Shown here: piece after piece, positions 12,073-25,018 of the stretch
How positions within the stretch are numbered: position 1 is the first letter of the stretch
Layout: the number at the start of each line of letters is the position of its first letter
Source of the DNA: Haemonchus contortus
Taxonomy: Eukaryota; Nematoda; Chromadorea; Rhabditida; Trichostrongylidae
Length of the DNA stretch: 64,000 nt
Assembly (NCBI GenBank): GCA_000469685.2
Contig: LS997565.1
Span: forward strand, 46,366,810-46,430,809
Direction: 5' to 3'
Program-made: the position numbers and the translations under genes
Notes under the pieces: model-generated
Told to the model about the DNA's origin: nothing
Databases searched by the model: none
What the model saw: the letters and a program-made list of their open reading frames with translations, nothing else

Positions 12073-13754
12073 TAGGTTGAGTGAAAAGTTTTGATCGACT
12101 CTTCGTCCCTTTCTAGATTTTTTCGTAGGACCGCTCGGAAGGCATTCGTAACGGGTTATGGTAGACCGATCCCTAACCTGTATTTTTAGGGGGATTTATG
12201 AGCATCCCCTTGTAAGAGCTTCGCAAAAATGACTTCCACCTTCAACTGCCGTCCGAAGTTGTCTGAGAGCTATGGTCTATCACCAATCACTGTAAGAGCA
12301 TAATCCACCGACGGCTGTCGCAAATATCTGTGGTGCATCCAGAAAAGTCATCCTATCTTCTGGATGCACAACAGATTTTTGCACCACTGGTGCCTCATGA
12401 CGAAACACCTCCGAGACTAGCAGAGAAGTGGACTATGTCCGAGGATGTTTTATTGTTTATTGTTTATTGTTTATTGTTTAGTACGTCACTCGACATGCCG
12501 TCAAAAACATAAACAACGACAAAAACTCAAACTGAAGAACTAATTACCATAACAAGTCAAAAATGTGGATATCTATAAAGGATACCTAACCACCATCTAG
12601 TCATTCTGGTGTACCTAAAACTGAGCATTACGAACTAGCAACAATGGTTTAGAAACCTTGAGTGTAGCGCAAGACGAGAGCTGGAGAACTGACACAGGGG
12701 TAAATTATAGAATAATAATCCAGTGACAGTAAGTGTGTAAACTAAGTATCGTAAAGGCACAACCATAAGCAGTTGGCGCAGTTAGCCTCGAAGCAAGAAG
12801 CACCTGCTCGGAGTGGGACCCCACATCAGCCGGCTATGATGCCCTTCGCCACAACCGGGGTCATAGGGACCACGCCAAAACTTCGAGACACGGGTTTACC
12901 GGCCACCCACGTGGAATTGGCAAGCCGGGGTAGCACTGAACCAGATACTACTCGCAAGCAAAGCATATAACACCAACTGTGAATGGAGGGTCCTTAAGTT
13001 GTGTAGTGACCAAATGATTTGATACACCTCCGGTCCTCACAAGCTTAGTCGTCTTGCAAACACAAGAGTATAAGCACAAATAGGCACAAATAAAACTGAA
13101 TACACACGCATAGAATAGGACACAGTAATTGTAATGGAGCGGTTGAACCATTGACAATCGAGAAGCCCGACATATATAAGAGCAGCGCCATCGATTCCAC
13201 ATGCGAGGAAAAGCATTTCGTGACACTGACATTTTACTGTGTCGTCTGTGGACATTCTCTGGGGATGCTCTACTTTGCATAACTTACTAAGGGCTCCACC
13301 GTGACCGCCGAGATTCACGCTTCTCAGCTACAGAGTTTGGCCGACGTTGTTCGAAGGAAGCGTCTGCAGCGCGGAAATGTACGACAGCGCTCAACCGCAT
13401 GTTGCGAAATTGTTTTGTCAGTAAATCGCCGAACTTGCATAGGCAGTGCTGCCCCATTCTACTTATTCGCCAGGTCTCGCTCCGTCTGATTACCATTTCT
13501 TTCTTGCTCTGAAACATCACCTTCGCAATAGGAATTTTGATGATTGCCCTGCACTCAAAAATGAGATCTCCAGCTTTTTTCGAATCGCGGCCGCCACCGT
13601 TTTAGGCTTCAGGATTCAAGAAACTGCCGGATCGCTAGACGTATGTTTAGGACAACGATAGAGACTATATTACTAATTGAGATCCTCTTTCAATGGAAAT
13701 AAAAGTTTTCAAAGTGAAGATTGAAAAACCGATCAAAACTTTTTACTCAATCTA
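12073..13754 (+). mobile_element. Decayed mariner transposon carrying an inner insertion
   Basis: Terminal inverted repeats GGTTGAGTGAAAAGTTTTGA (from 12075) and the reverse complement of its right end (to 13752) match with about two differences and are flanked by TA at 12073-12074 and 13753-13754, the mariner target site. The right half codes in broken frames for mariner transposase: STVTAEIHASQLQ around 13288-13325 and the catalytic region LPHSTYSPGLAPSDYHFF around 13446-13500, the counterpart of the usual SPDLAPSDYH motif. Stops and frame changes break it. At 1.68 kb it is about 400 bp longer than a normal mariner; foreign sequence with a heptamer microsatellite seems to fill roughly 12445-13190. 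Not autonomous. Confidence 0.85.
12448..12480. repeat. Heptamer microsatellite (TTTATTG)n
   Basis: Between four and five uninterrupted copies of TTTATTG at the left edge of the extra sequence inside the mariner element. Confidence 0.85.
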
Positions 13755-15387
13755 ATACAACATACCGGCCGCCAGCATGCACACAGACCCGGCGTCAAAC
13801 CCTGAATTGGTCAGCCCAGCCTCATCCCTGAAGCCCTTTTTAGGGCACTACACTTGTCAGGAAGGATTGAACTGTTTGCTGGTTGAGTTCCGTTTCTTTC
13901 TATAGGCCGAATAAGACCGTACACACATTCAAACACCTCCGAATGTGGATGAAAAAAGAAAGACGTCTTTCTTCTCTTTTTCTTTTCTTTTCTTCTAAAT
14001 CTTTTTTCTTTTCATTCCACATTGAAGCCGTCATTGGAATTCTTTTTCATTTCAAAAAACATTCAGCTTTTATTTTGGCTTTTTCCACTTCTGCTGGAGA
14101 GGTTGTCAGAAGGTCCTGATGCTTTAAATAGTGAAGAGTGGTGCAAAAAGTGCTCGGCGAGTCTTTTTGAAAGGAAAAAAAACTTGAAATGTAAGAGATG
14201 CTGCTCCCGAAATTCGTGTCCAAAAATAGCTGCAGTGGCAGTGCTTGGTCACGGAGGGTAATCTTCAATGCGATCTCTCATCAGCTATTGTCAGTAGACA
14301 AACAGTAGAAGTAAACGAATATTCGAGCATGTTTACTTCACAGAACATCACAAATAGAAAATGAACCAGAGAGTTTTCAACAGTTCAAAAAGAAAGCTGT
14401 ATCTAAACAACGCAAATAAATCGGCGAAGGAATCATTCAGGTTGAAAAGAGACCAACTCCTAAAAATAACTTTTTTAAAGGGTGCTAGTAAAAGAAGATA
14501 GAAGTAGAAGAACAGGTTGTCGTATTCATCATCAATGTGTGCAAACTCCGTATAGGAAAAAACTCCGTTCAGACGCATTTATTTGAGGAGGTAAGAAGGA
14601 GACAAGATGTCGACTGGATCGGGAAGAGATCGCATTCAGGACACAATTCACCCCCATTAACTCTTCCGCTCAAAAGTCGAGCCACATTTTCTCAAAGTTG
14701 TCTCCTGGGCGATTTCGACTGGCAATTCACACGGCCCTTTAAATTTGTTTCGTCCGTAAAACATGGGTAGTGTTTCCGCTAGATTCGGAACGGTTCGAAG
14801 TCCGCTACAAATCACTTTTCCTTACTAAATATGCTGAAAAGTGATCCCCAGAGATAGATCGTCCCAAGGTGAGAAGTCGTTTCGAACCGTTGAGCCGTTG
14901 GCATGCAATGACCATCCGGACCAAATCCCTGACTGAATATTCTGATTCAACAGATCGAACACTATTTGCAGAGACAATTTCTAGTCTAATCCGGGTAAAA
15001 TTCGAAAGAAGCACGGCTCATTTTCTGAAGAATAGGGTCATAAAGGGTGAATTGTGCTCATTTTAGACACATATAGAATGATTTGCCGGTTTGTAGACTT
15101 TCAAAAGGCGGTAACTTCGCATAACTTCCCATGCTAACAAGTTATCGGCAAAGATTTGATAGGCGCTCACCTACTCTGAAAATCTCTCATGGAGTAGGCC
15201 ATCAAGCTACACTACCAGTTTTTTCATCGAAGGATTTGCTGGTTACTCAAAATCAAGTGAAATTACCATTGCATAGTGCTCAATATGAATAGAAATAAGG
15301 TCGAGCTAACCGAATAATCTCAACTACAATGGTTGATAGCTCTTGCAGACCCGAGCAATGGATGGAAAGGAAATAGTCAATTAGTGT
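13755..15387. other. Intergenic DNA between mariner and acid phosphatase gene
   Basis: About 1.6 kb with no exon, RNA gene or repeat that I recognise. Short ORFs on both strands (for example 14022-14261) have no family motif or splice context. The phosphatase 3' UTR must lie at the right end, but I saw no clear AATAAA on the minus strand near the stop. Confidence 0.5.
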
Positions 15388-18300
15388 CTACTTGAACACT
15401 CTAGGCTCGATAGAGAATCGATATTTGATTTCTTTCTTTCCGTTGTAGAACCAGAACAAAGTTTGGTCTGGGGCGATATCCACAAGGACAAATCCTCCAT
15501 TCGAAAAACCAAGTTGCGATATCGGATTCCACCATGAAGAGGGGTACCTGGAATATGAAAACTCACCAAGAAATGGAAGTCTCTGCAATCCCAAGAATGT
15601 GAAAGCAGCTATTTTTCTCTCATAGACAGGGGTCAAGCGGCGCCGATACTTCGATAAACTTGGCGAGGGATGGAGCTCTGGTAGATAGTTAGGTAAGGAA
15701 ATACCTGAACTCCTTACAACTCCCCTCCTCCGCACCCCTCCCCCCTCTCCCAAACCTCTCCCCGTCCCTCGGATATTAAGTCCACATTAAACACCACGAT
15801 GATTTTATATGGGATTCAGCCACGGTATGCAACTTTAAAACGAGATTAGTTGACCCTCAAACCTTTGTTTTTCGGTGGAGGCACTTGTAGGCTTATATCG
15901 AGGAATGATTTGGGATCTCACTAGTTTTATAAAGCTTCTTGATCAGAAGTTGAGTTTTTACCGAAATTTGAGGCTCCTCCCTGTAAGCGTGTCTATATTT
16001 GCCTTCGATCGATCACTTCGTGATGCCGCTCCAGAAAGCACGTAGTGAATTTCATGGCCACCAACTCCAGGATACACAATATGCTGAATTTTCGAAAATA
16101 ATTATTGCTTTCGTTTGTGACGTCACAAACTCGACCACAAGGTTGCTCAGATCTTTACAAAGCCAAATAAAAAAAACGAATAAAAACAGATGAAAGTCTA
16201 GCCAATCATGCCCAGAAATAGGCGATTCTGTGCGGCCACGGGTTCAGCACATTTTAAGTTAGATTTTTTGAAATTTGAGCAGTTAAGGCAATATTGCTAT
16301 GCTCTACCGTGCCATGCAGGCTTGTGTAATTGGATCACTTCATTCCTCCTTTTTGATTCGAAAGAAATCGTCCCTTCTAAGAATCTGGTAGTGTTTGGTA
16401 CATAAGTGATGTACCTGTAAGGTGTGATCATGACCAGCAAAATAAGCCGAGACATTGGTCGCCTTTAGTAAAGGATCTAGCCTCTCTTGAAGACATCGTG
16501 TAGGACCGTGTGACGAAGCCGAATGAATGGGATAGTGACCGGCAACGAACAGATAATCGGCCCTGAAAGACGTGTACATCGGCTGGTAACCTGGAAGGGG
16601 GACACCCTGAAGGAGCACCCTAAAAGATTACTTCTTAAGTTTTTTCTCCACCCTGCATAAGAGTTGGGCGTTGAACACCTACGTAGGGATCTGAAGTACT
16701 CACCGGCTCGAGTTCAAATTCTTCGCAATCCACTTCCATTGCTTTTCAGCTTTCTCCACGTCACTAGGTCCCTGAAACGATGTTGATGTTGTTTCTGAAC
16801 ATTTGGGCAGAGCCAAATTGACTGTTTTAATCAAAAAGAAAATGAAAAAACGAAAACTCGAATCGAAAAAACGGAACCGTTTGCGATTGTTCAGGCGGGT
16901 TTTCCACTCGATAACTCTCAGTCAATTTTTTCCAAGCTCACTGCTTTTTTTTAAATTTTTTTTTTCGATGTGTCTCCCGTATGTAGCTCACCTCCGGATC
17001 ATGTGACCGATTCCAAAGCATATCGAAAAAGCCTCCATTCTGGATGTCAGCTGTATTTCCACAAAGTACGATCGTGTCCAACATAAGTACGTCTATTGTG
17101 GTATTTTTTATGTGGAATGACAGCTTATAGTACAAGTCGGGAAAATTCCTGAAATTTCAAAGCCATTCATGCTTTATAATTGATATTGAGCTCGGAAAAT
17201 CGTTTTATGCTGTCATTTACTTAATTCCTGCGATAATACTCAAAAGAAATCTCAAAATTGATATTTCTTGTAGAAACTATCAGAATTAACTCAAAAGTGT
17301 TTAATGGGTTCCTACTACTTGACTTAGAAATAAAAATAAAATCTAGCCAGAGAGCTTAGAATAAGTAGGCAACCATAATGAACTAATATACATTTTTGTG
17401 AGAGTCATGGTCGCGGCGTATACCAAATTAAACCCCTCCATTGATTTACCACGATCAGAAAATTTGGGAATCTTACGGTAGAACCTACCATTTCCTACTG
17501 TATCTTGAGTAAGCAACTTGAGCACTGACATTACCAAAGTGATCATGGTTACCAGCTATCAGATACCATGGCACTCTCAATGCATCCGTATTGTAGATGT
17601 CTTCGAAAGAAGTCTAAATCAGACGATTTTTCGTGAAGTCAGAGGCTCGTGTTTGATATCCCTTATGCAATACTTCGGAGTTGACTAAAAAAACTTTGAA
17701 CACAAAAGACTGCTCACCTGAAACCGTGAGTCGTACTCATTTGAGACACCCGTGAAGTAAATATTGTCGCCAACACTCAGCACATACTTCACGTTTTTTT
17801 CGATAGCTACGTCAGTCATCGCTTTAGCAACTTTCTTCTGTGCGTATGTAACATATGGATAAATTGGCAGCCCTAAAATAATTCTTTTGTAGAATTCTTC
17901 TTTTTAACTCCTATTTACAAAGTAATTCTTGAATGGAATTCTTCCAAAAGGTATCTGAGCTGTTGGTGATTCTTCAACTTCAGAAGGGAATCGAACCAGA
18001 ACCTGTCTTCTATGGGCATCACGCTCTGACAGTATTGCGCTATTGTAAGGTATTATTCTTTTTTTGATCATATTTGCCTTTTCTTTAAGAGTCCTAGCAT
18101 CGATATTGGTGATATCTGGCGAAAACCGTGTAGGGGATGCGAATAGACGTAGTGATCCCAGATGTGGTTCCTTATTTCTTATATCCACCACATCGAATAG
18201 AGATTTCTATGTTCCCAGATTTATATGTCGCTAAATAGCGATGACGGATAGTGGGCAATATGCCCCACTTAACCATTTATATGCAGTGCCTTCAATCTAT

Positions 18301-19399
18301 GTACAGGTTGAATACACACAGGTTAAACACACATTCAAACCCCTCAGCTGTTTTGAGTGGAAGTCGAATGAGGGGAGCATTACAAAAAGGATTAGAAAGG
18401 TTTTATCAAAGCCAACAATTGCACTTCCCAGATTAGATCCTTGGGAGCAATGTCCAAAACGAACATGAGGAAATTGAAATTAGAGAAGGAATGTTTACGT
18501 ATGTTAGGTAAGGCTGAGAAGAGCAGGTGCAGTGACAAACGGTGCACGCTATTGCACACATATACAGGTATCGGATACCGGATCGGTTGACCCGTTTCGG
18601 TCAATCAAGCCTCCATCCCTCCTGGTATGTTATTTGGTGCCAAACTGGTACGGCAGTACGACAGCACTGACTTGAATCCCAACAGCAAGTCATTGTACAG
18701 GACACGTACGCGTTCAATGCGCCATAACGATTCTGAACGGAAGTCAAAGTCAAGTCAAAGGTCCGTTTAAATTTGGGTTTTCTGACGCTGATGAAGTTTT
18801 TTCTTCCTTATTTGTTCTTGAGACTGTCTAGTTTAGGCAAATGAAGAAAAGAACTCTATACCTCCTGTATCTCCAACGAGCAAAATACGTAGTGCATCAC
18901 CCGAAGGTTCTTCAGTAATGACCTTACGTACAGGTTCACCGTCTAGCTCGACATAATTTGCTAAAACAAAACGATTACGGTGAACTATAAAAAATAATAC
19001 CGTGAAATCGCCCCCCCCCCTCTCCCAGTCCCCTCTTCCTAATCGTGTTTTGCGTACGAGCCTAACTGCTAAGTATATAGGAATACAGCAGCATAGGAAG
19101 TCTCAGAGTGATAGTGAACCGTGGATGAAACTTTGCCCTCGAATGAAACTTAAAACCGCAGTTATGTTTCCCAGAGGCTGTGCTCCCTGTCCCTTACACT
19201 AATAAGCACCTTTCGTCGTAGCCTTCTGAAAAGTTAGGTCAAAACCTCAACTCAAAGTAGCACTGGGATCAAGTTTTACTTCGAAAAAATGACAATCAAA
19301 AAACTTCAAAGTAGAGCTGACACACTTACATGTGATTGTGCCGACGAGGACCACTGCCAACATGGCAAGGGTTACAAGAGCTATGTAACTACGGTGCAT
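15388..19399 (-). CDS. Purple acid phosphatase (tartrate-resistant type, ACP5-like)
   Basis: Secreted or lysosomal metallophosphatase that hydrolyses phosphomonoesters. Nine exons in minus order: 19399-19330, 18960-18862, 17872-17718, 17613-17489, 17148-16992, 16771-16704, 16562-16415, 16083-15962, 15547-15388 (TAG at 15390-15388). Phases fit throughout and give 367 aa, near the usual ACP5 length. The ATG at 19399 opens a hydrophobic signal peptide ([20 protein letters not shown]). The metal ligands of the family are present: Asp54 in GDTGG, Asp92 and Tyr95 in GDNIYFTG, Asn130 in AGNHDH, His234 in GHYPIHS, His269 and His271 in GHDH. It is therefore probably active. Neighbours are unrelated. 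A SINE fragment and an unexplained ORF lie in its 1-kb second intron. Confidence 0.93.
17904..18191 (-). other. 95-codon open frame inside acid phosphatase intron 2
   Basis: Open frame on the same strand as the host gene, ending in a stop at 17904. The flanking exons (18960-18862 and 17872-17718) join in phase without it, so it is not needed for the phosphatase. Its residues include [19 protein letters not shown] and are fairly compositionally normal, but I recognise no family. It could be a repeat remnant or an unrelated exon; chance is also possible. Confidence 0.25.
18605..18740 (+). mobile_element. SINE 3' fragment
   Basis: Shares the tail of the window's tRNA-derived SINE: CAAGCCTCCATCCCTCC, TTGGTGCCAAACTGGTACG, CAGCAAGTCATTGTACAGG, and CGATTCTGAACGGAAGTC. 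The tRNA-like head is missing. It lies in acid phosphatase intron 2, antisense to that gene. Confidence 0.7.
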
Positions 19400-19877
19400 C
19401 TCCTTTACCTATCTGAAAAAAATTGTAAAAATAAATTTGATGATGACAACAAACCAAACCGCTCACAATAGTGACATATGGATCGGCAGCAACAAAAAAT
19501 AAGCGGAAAAATGTGAATGCGATAAAATGAATAGCAAAACATGTTCTTTGGGGAAATGCTAAAGCGCAAGCGCAATATTTATGGACTTTTTCAAACAGCG
19601 TTTGGAAAGCTTCCTTGTAAGCCTTCGGAATTGATTTAAGCAGTAGGGTTTGAATTTGGGGCTTCCCGAGGTGACTTTCGTTTGATTCGCAAGAACTAGG
19701 ACCATTTGATTCGTAGAGAAAAAAGCTCATGTAGCCACGGAATGTGTTGGGGATAATAGAGAGTGAAGGATAAAGTCATCGGCTCAAGTCATTTTCGTGT
19801 AACATGTGGGCCCCCGCATTCTTCCCCTTTCAGAGTGACTCGCAGTGACTTGTTGAATGGGTAATTGGTCTATACAA

Positions 19878-20064
19878 ACTTGTGCTGGCTTGCCGATGTA
19901 TAATTTAGTGCTTTTGCCCTCCTAAACGAGTTGGAACCAACTAACCGATCTACCGATCTGGGAGATGGAAGGCTTGGTTGACCTGGGCAAACATCGAATT
20001 GGGATTTGAACCCGTAGCCATACGTGTGTGAAAAAGCGCCACTTGCCACTACACCACCTCCGCC
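19878..20064 (-). mobile_element. tRNA-derived SINE, 5' two thirds
   Basis: On the minus strand it begins GGCGGAGGTGGTGTAGTGGC, followed by GTGGCGCTTTTTCACACACG and the B-box-like GGGTTCAAATCCC, then CAACCAAGCCTTCCATCTCCC. The end of the family's tail is absent. Confidence 0.85.
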
Positions 20065-23000
20065 AACAATGATGATAAATAAAAATAATGATAATATCGG
20101 CAAATGTAATAAAAGAAATCATTATTATTAGTTCATCAGAACGTCAAGAGAAACCATACTTATCCTACAAGCTCGAGGCAGAATCAAATATGGTTGAATA
20201 ACGAACACCTCTTTCTCGTGGTGTATTAAGAGGTTGGGAACAAGGGATTGGTCCCGTGAGGAATGACCATGCATTCGATACCGTATCAGGGCGTAGATTA
20301 TGCCGGAATAACGCGTCGGCTGACGTCGCATCTCTGGTTATCTTAATCTTATTGTAGGGCAGCTATTGGTATGTATGAAAGGATATTTATTTATCATATT
20401 ATATAACATATTTCGCCCTTATGATAGATCTAGAAAAATATATAGAACAGCATAGTATAAAACCGGGAGCAAGTGGGCTTCCTAAAACCACCGGTACTGA
20501 TCTTAAACTTCATTGATATTGTCAGGAATTAAAATTCAATATAAGAAAGATTTCTGGACCGTAGCACTCAGTGATACAGTTCTAAGCAGTTTCACACGGG
20601 GCTGGTAACATAGGCCCTTCAGGAATTTCGAATCGAGCTGAATCAAGCCCTACGTATATTTGCACAACCACCTAGAATTCGGGCAGAGTTGGTATTATTC
20701 CATGTGACCCCCTACCACATACAGGGGTCAGTGATCGAATCTCGAATATATGCCACTCAGGTCGAACAAGCTTTTCATCCCTTCGAGGGCGATTGATTGA
20801 AACAGACCGGCCAGGTGGGGGGATAAATACGAAATACGGATAATGAATTGTTCATCGGCTGCTCCCCCCACCCCTCAATCTATTGTATGTATAAGTCAAA
20901 CACGCGATCAAACGCCGCTACATTAGTCAATGTGTAGGCGTATTCCAGTGAGTGTTAGTGTCCGAAGATGTCAAAGAGTTCAGTGTGAACAAAGCGACAT
21001 GATTCACAGTAACGATAACGAACTGGAAGGACTCTAGAAAAGGAAGAAACACCATGACTGCAGCGCCTTAAGAACCATCCCTTTGGAGACCTTTAAGATG
21101 ACATTAAAGCAAGAAACATGACTGATGAGCGGGTATATGAGTAATATGTGTCATTTGGGAGCTAATATTTATTATTTCAGTAAGATGAGTCATCACCCTA
21201 TCAAAATTCAGTGATGATTTTCATTCAGCAACAGCGATTCTTTGAATTCATAACCGATTTGGGCTGGGTTCCCTGATAAAAATCATTTACCCCAGAAACT
21301 GCCTAGCTGCAACGGATCAACCCAGTTCATCTCTAGGAGAAAGAAAATTAATATTACGGGGGAGGGGGGTAATTGATCATTAAAGCATGTATAAATGAAG
21401 ACTAGAGCGTCCTATATCGAACGAATGATAGTGATTTTCGATTTTCTCTTCCAAAAATGCCTTATATGAATAAATCTCGATATTTGAAGTTTTTTTTAAT
21501 CCCTTATTTGTTTCCTAATTGTGACCTCATCGAATTAGTTTACATAGGCAGCACTGTTATCCATTATGAAGTTCATAGGGAACTATCTGCTGCTCTCACC
21601 TGAGTAAATAGTTCCATTGAACCTAGCAGAGCACTTGCACAAATTTTTGCCTTTGTAAAGATAAGGAGAGTGTTCACCGAAATTTGTAAAGTAGCCCGGA
21701 CTTCTTACGGATTTTCTGGAATCTTCCATTAAAATACTATAAAAGACACTACCGACTTGTATGCGCATTTCATATCAGCAGACTTCGCAATCGGTTGACG
21801 AGATGGAGGCTCATCTTCGACCTTTCTAAACCGGGCTTTGAGGAGTTGTGTTTCGAGTTGGGCATAGAACAGCTCAAAAAGGGGCTCCAAGGGAAGATGC
21901 TATGCACAGGTCCAGCGGAGCGGCTGGAACCAAACCAGAAGAGAAGTACATGTCGAATATGGGTAGACAGCGGTCATTATGTGGTTTAAAAGTAGAAGCC
22001 GATTAGGCTCTGCGAATAGGAGTGGGCTTGGCCTAGGGGACATAAATAAAAACCCCACGAAAGCGAAACTTTTGGCAGATACAGCCTAATACTGGAAATT
22101 ATTATTTATTTAATATTATTATTTTTAAGAAGCCATTTCTGACATTAAAAAACAGCAATTTTCAAAAGGTGGCCGGTTCTAGCGAAAGTATGCTGTGAGT
22201 TATACTATCGCCAGATTTGAACTAAGCCATGCAATCTTCCAAATTTGGAGTCCCTCACTAATTTTTGCCCTATTCTTAAAATATAGCTACAAATCACAAA
22301 TACTATTAAAATAAAGATCATCTATAAATACAGCAGTCACGCTGAGGCTCGTGGAAGCGCGTATGTTGAAATCATTTGTTTATTCATACGTTCTGTGACG
22401 TCGCGGGTACTATTCGAAGATCTGTTTACTGTTTAGTACAGGGAATGTACTGATCGTGATGGATGAAGGCATAGGGAGTAAATCATGTGAGGACAAAAAG
22501 CGATCGGGTAAAAAATATGGTAACAAAATGTTAGATATTGAATTGAATTGGAAAAAAGAAATAGTACACAATCAATAACTAGTCAATAACTAATCAATAA
22601 TTAGCGGACAAACCAATAAAGCAAACTCATATAATAAGACAGAGGAGAGAGATCAAATGAAACAGCTGTACTGTAAAGAGTTGAACAGAAGTTTATGTAT
22701 CTCAAAAAGAACCGAATTGTTTGTTTGAGCGTACGAGTATTAAAAATTTGCGTAAAAGTCGATAGTAATGACCTTCAAAGTAAATATTTAACTGGTTACA
22801 CCGATCAGTCTGATCAACGGTATCAACGAACTCGGACTTGTGGTTCGTGCTACGATGCGCCCGACTCAACAATGACGTCGTATTGTATACATTACGATTG
22901 TTTGGTAACACAAGCGGACGACCCATCAACGACGAGACTAATCAAATGTGAAAAAAGTGATCAAGGAGCAATAAAGTACTACATTCGAATACCATTGGCT

Positions 23001-23179
23001 ATAGCCAGTTACCAACCGGTAGTATTGACGATATCACCATCGTCGCTCATCGCCACATCGGATATATTGGCTGTTAATCGATTGATTTTCAGCGATTAAG
23101 TCTCCCAGCGCAATCATTAGCAGGGGATTAATACAAATAATGATACGGAAGAAAGACCTTGGCCTTGATCAGTCCAGTC

Positions 23180-23430
23180 TGTGGGCTACGCCCACGCATT
23201 CGACTTCCATTTAGAATCGTAGTGGCACTTGAAATGCGTATGAGACCTATTCAATGAATTGCCAGCCAATATCCAGCGCTTCTGCACTCCCAGATGAGTC
23301 GGGTAACAATTTACGACCCCGGAGGGATGGAAGGCTTGGCTGGCTGAGACGAGTATCGAGCTGGGATTCGATCCCTGGAATGTATCTGTGTGATAATACA
23401 CTACACTCCACTGCCCTACCTCCACCCGCC
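23180..23430 (-). mobile_element. tRNA-derived SINE, near full length
   Basis: The minus strand shows GGCGGGTGGAGGTAGGGCAG, then the B-box region GGGATCGAATCCC, the CAGCCAAGCCTTCCATCCCT block and the tail block with CGATTCTAAATGGAAGTCGA. It ends in a GC-rich CGTGGGCGTAGCCC stretch like other copies. Confidence 0.85.
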
Positions 23431-23734
23431 GCATTGCAAATAAACAAACCAATTACAAATAATAATAAATTAATCAAATTATGTTTTTCCGCTTATTCTA
23501 TTTTATATTTCTTCTATATAACTTGCTTTTGATGATTTTTATTTGATTTATATGCAATATTAATAGGTTTCATTCATTTACACATTTATTTTGATACAGA
23601 GAATACATCAGAACAAAACAATTCATGGACTCCTTTTTTATTCAATACACTTTTCAGCTTTTATACACATATTTTATATTGTATTGATTTATTTATGGTA
23701 ACCGTTGTAATGAAAGTTCAATTTTTGTTGTTTA

Positions 23735-25018
23735 TATTGGGTTGTCCGAAAAGTTCCCGCCGATTTTTGATACCCCGGATTTATCAACCGTTGTGCAAAA
23801 GATCAAAGACCCAACCTGATAAAGTTATATGTATTCTGAAAGGGTAGATCCTCCTCTATATTCCTATTAAGACTCTGTCAACATATGTCGAAGTATTTCT
23901 GTACAGGACCCGTATGAAAATGGAGAACGACTGCGCGCATTTTCGGCATCTGGAGTATTTCTTCTACCGCAAGGCCTAGAATGCGGCTCAAGCCGCATGA
24001 AAGATATATGACGTTTGAGTAGACCACGCCCTACAGGAACGTACAGTGCATGACTAGTTCGCGAAACCCAAATGGAGTGAATTTGCCTTCGAAGACCGGC
24101 ACCCTTTGGAAGACTATCATCAGTTTAAACGATCAACTCAAAATGTTAACTGAAGCAAATCGGCACATCACTGCTTGTGAAGTAGGACGAGGGCCTAATG
24201 TTTCGAAATTAACCATCCATGGTCATCTGCAGACGCTTGGTTTTGTAAAGCGCCTTGATGTTTAGATATCTCGCGAAAGGAGCGAGCGCAATGCGATGGA
24301 CCGCGCCTCCATGTGCGACTCGTTGCTCGAACGAAATAAAAATGAGCCTTTTCTGGAACGCATGAGCACGAGGGACGAAAATCGGACTGTGTACAGCAAT
24401 GAGAAGCGGGAGCGATCGTGTAGCCCCTCAGTGAGCCGTCACAAACCGCTGCAGAAGTCAAAATCCAGGTGCGGATGACTATGCCGAGGTGCTGATGGGA
24501 TTTCAGGGAAATCACTTACCGTGAGCTGTTGTCGCACAATCAAAAGATAACCTAGGAAAGGTACTATAGTTAGCTAGAAAATATCGAGGCAGCGATAAAC
24601 CAAAAGCGACAAGAAGTGGCAATTGTGAGGGCGTAATGTTCTAACAGGGTACCTCCGGACCACACGTATTTTTGGCCACTCGTCACAAGTTGCTGAAGCT
24701 TGGGTGGGATGTCTTACCACACCCCCCATATAGCCCAGACATAGCACCATCAGAATACCACTTGTTTAGGTTTCTGCAAAATTCCTTGAATGGAAATCGT
24801 TCAATCCGCTGAAGGACTGCAAAAAGCACCTGAGAGGGTTTTTCGATTTTAACTCTGAAACTTTCCATGGAAGAGGGGAACTGGAATCTACAGGAAGATG
24901 ACGAAGCCTTACTGAACAGAATGGAGGATATATTGCTCAATCAAAGGATTTCTTCTTCTAGGAATTTTCATTCAAAGATGAATCAAAAATCGGCGGGAAC
25001 TTTTCGGACAACCCAATA
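23735..25018 (+). mobile_element. Decayed mariner transposon (second type)
   Basis: Inverted ends TTGGGTTGTCCGAAAAGTTC (from 23737) and its exact reverse complement (to 25016) are flanked by TA at 23735-23736 and 25017-25018. The length of about 1.28 kb is normal for a mariner. Transposase is recognisable on the plus strand in shifted frames: helix-turn-helix part with HITACEVGRGPNVSKLTIHG (about 24150-24225), then ERNKNEPFLERM (about 24330-24365), then LGWDVLPHPPYSPDIAPSEY (about 24700-24760), the last containing the catalytic-region motif. Frameshifts and stops make it inactive. Its ends differ from the element at 12073, so it is a different subfamily. Confidence 0.9.

Larger units (their letters stand above)
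19400..23734. other. Gene-poor intergenic region
   Basis: Upstream of the phosphatase ATG. Apart from the two SINE copies listed at 19878-20064 and 23180-23430, I see no exon, RNA gene or repeat. ORFs such as 22695-23099 (134 codons) have no motif, no conserved composition and no splice partners. The phosphatase promoter is presumably just above 19399 but shows no motif I can name. Confidence 0.5.

Noticed and set aside
12448..12480. CRISPR-like short repeats
   Set aside because: A plain heptamer microsatellite without spacers in a eukaryotic genome.
15388..15753. 121-codon minus ORF taken whole as an exon
   Set aside because: Only 15388-15547 after the ttccag acceptor matches the acid phosphatase C-terminus; the upstream part is intron read-through.
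22695..23099. 134-codon plus-strand ORF
   Set aside because: No family motif, unusual residue make-up and no splice context; probably chance.
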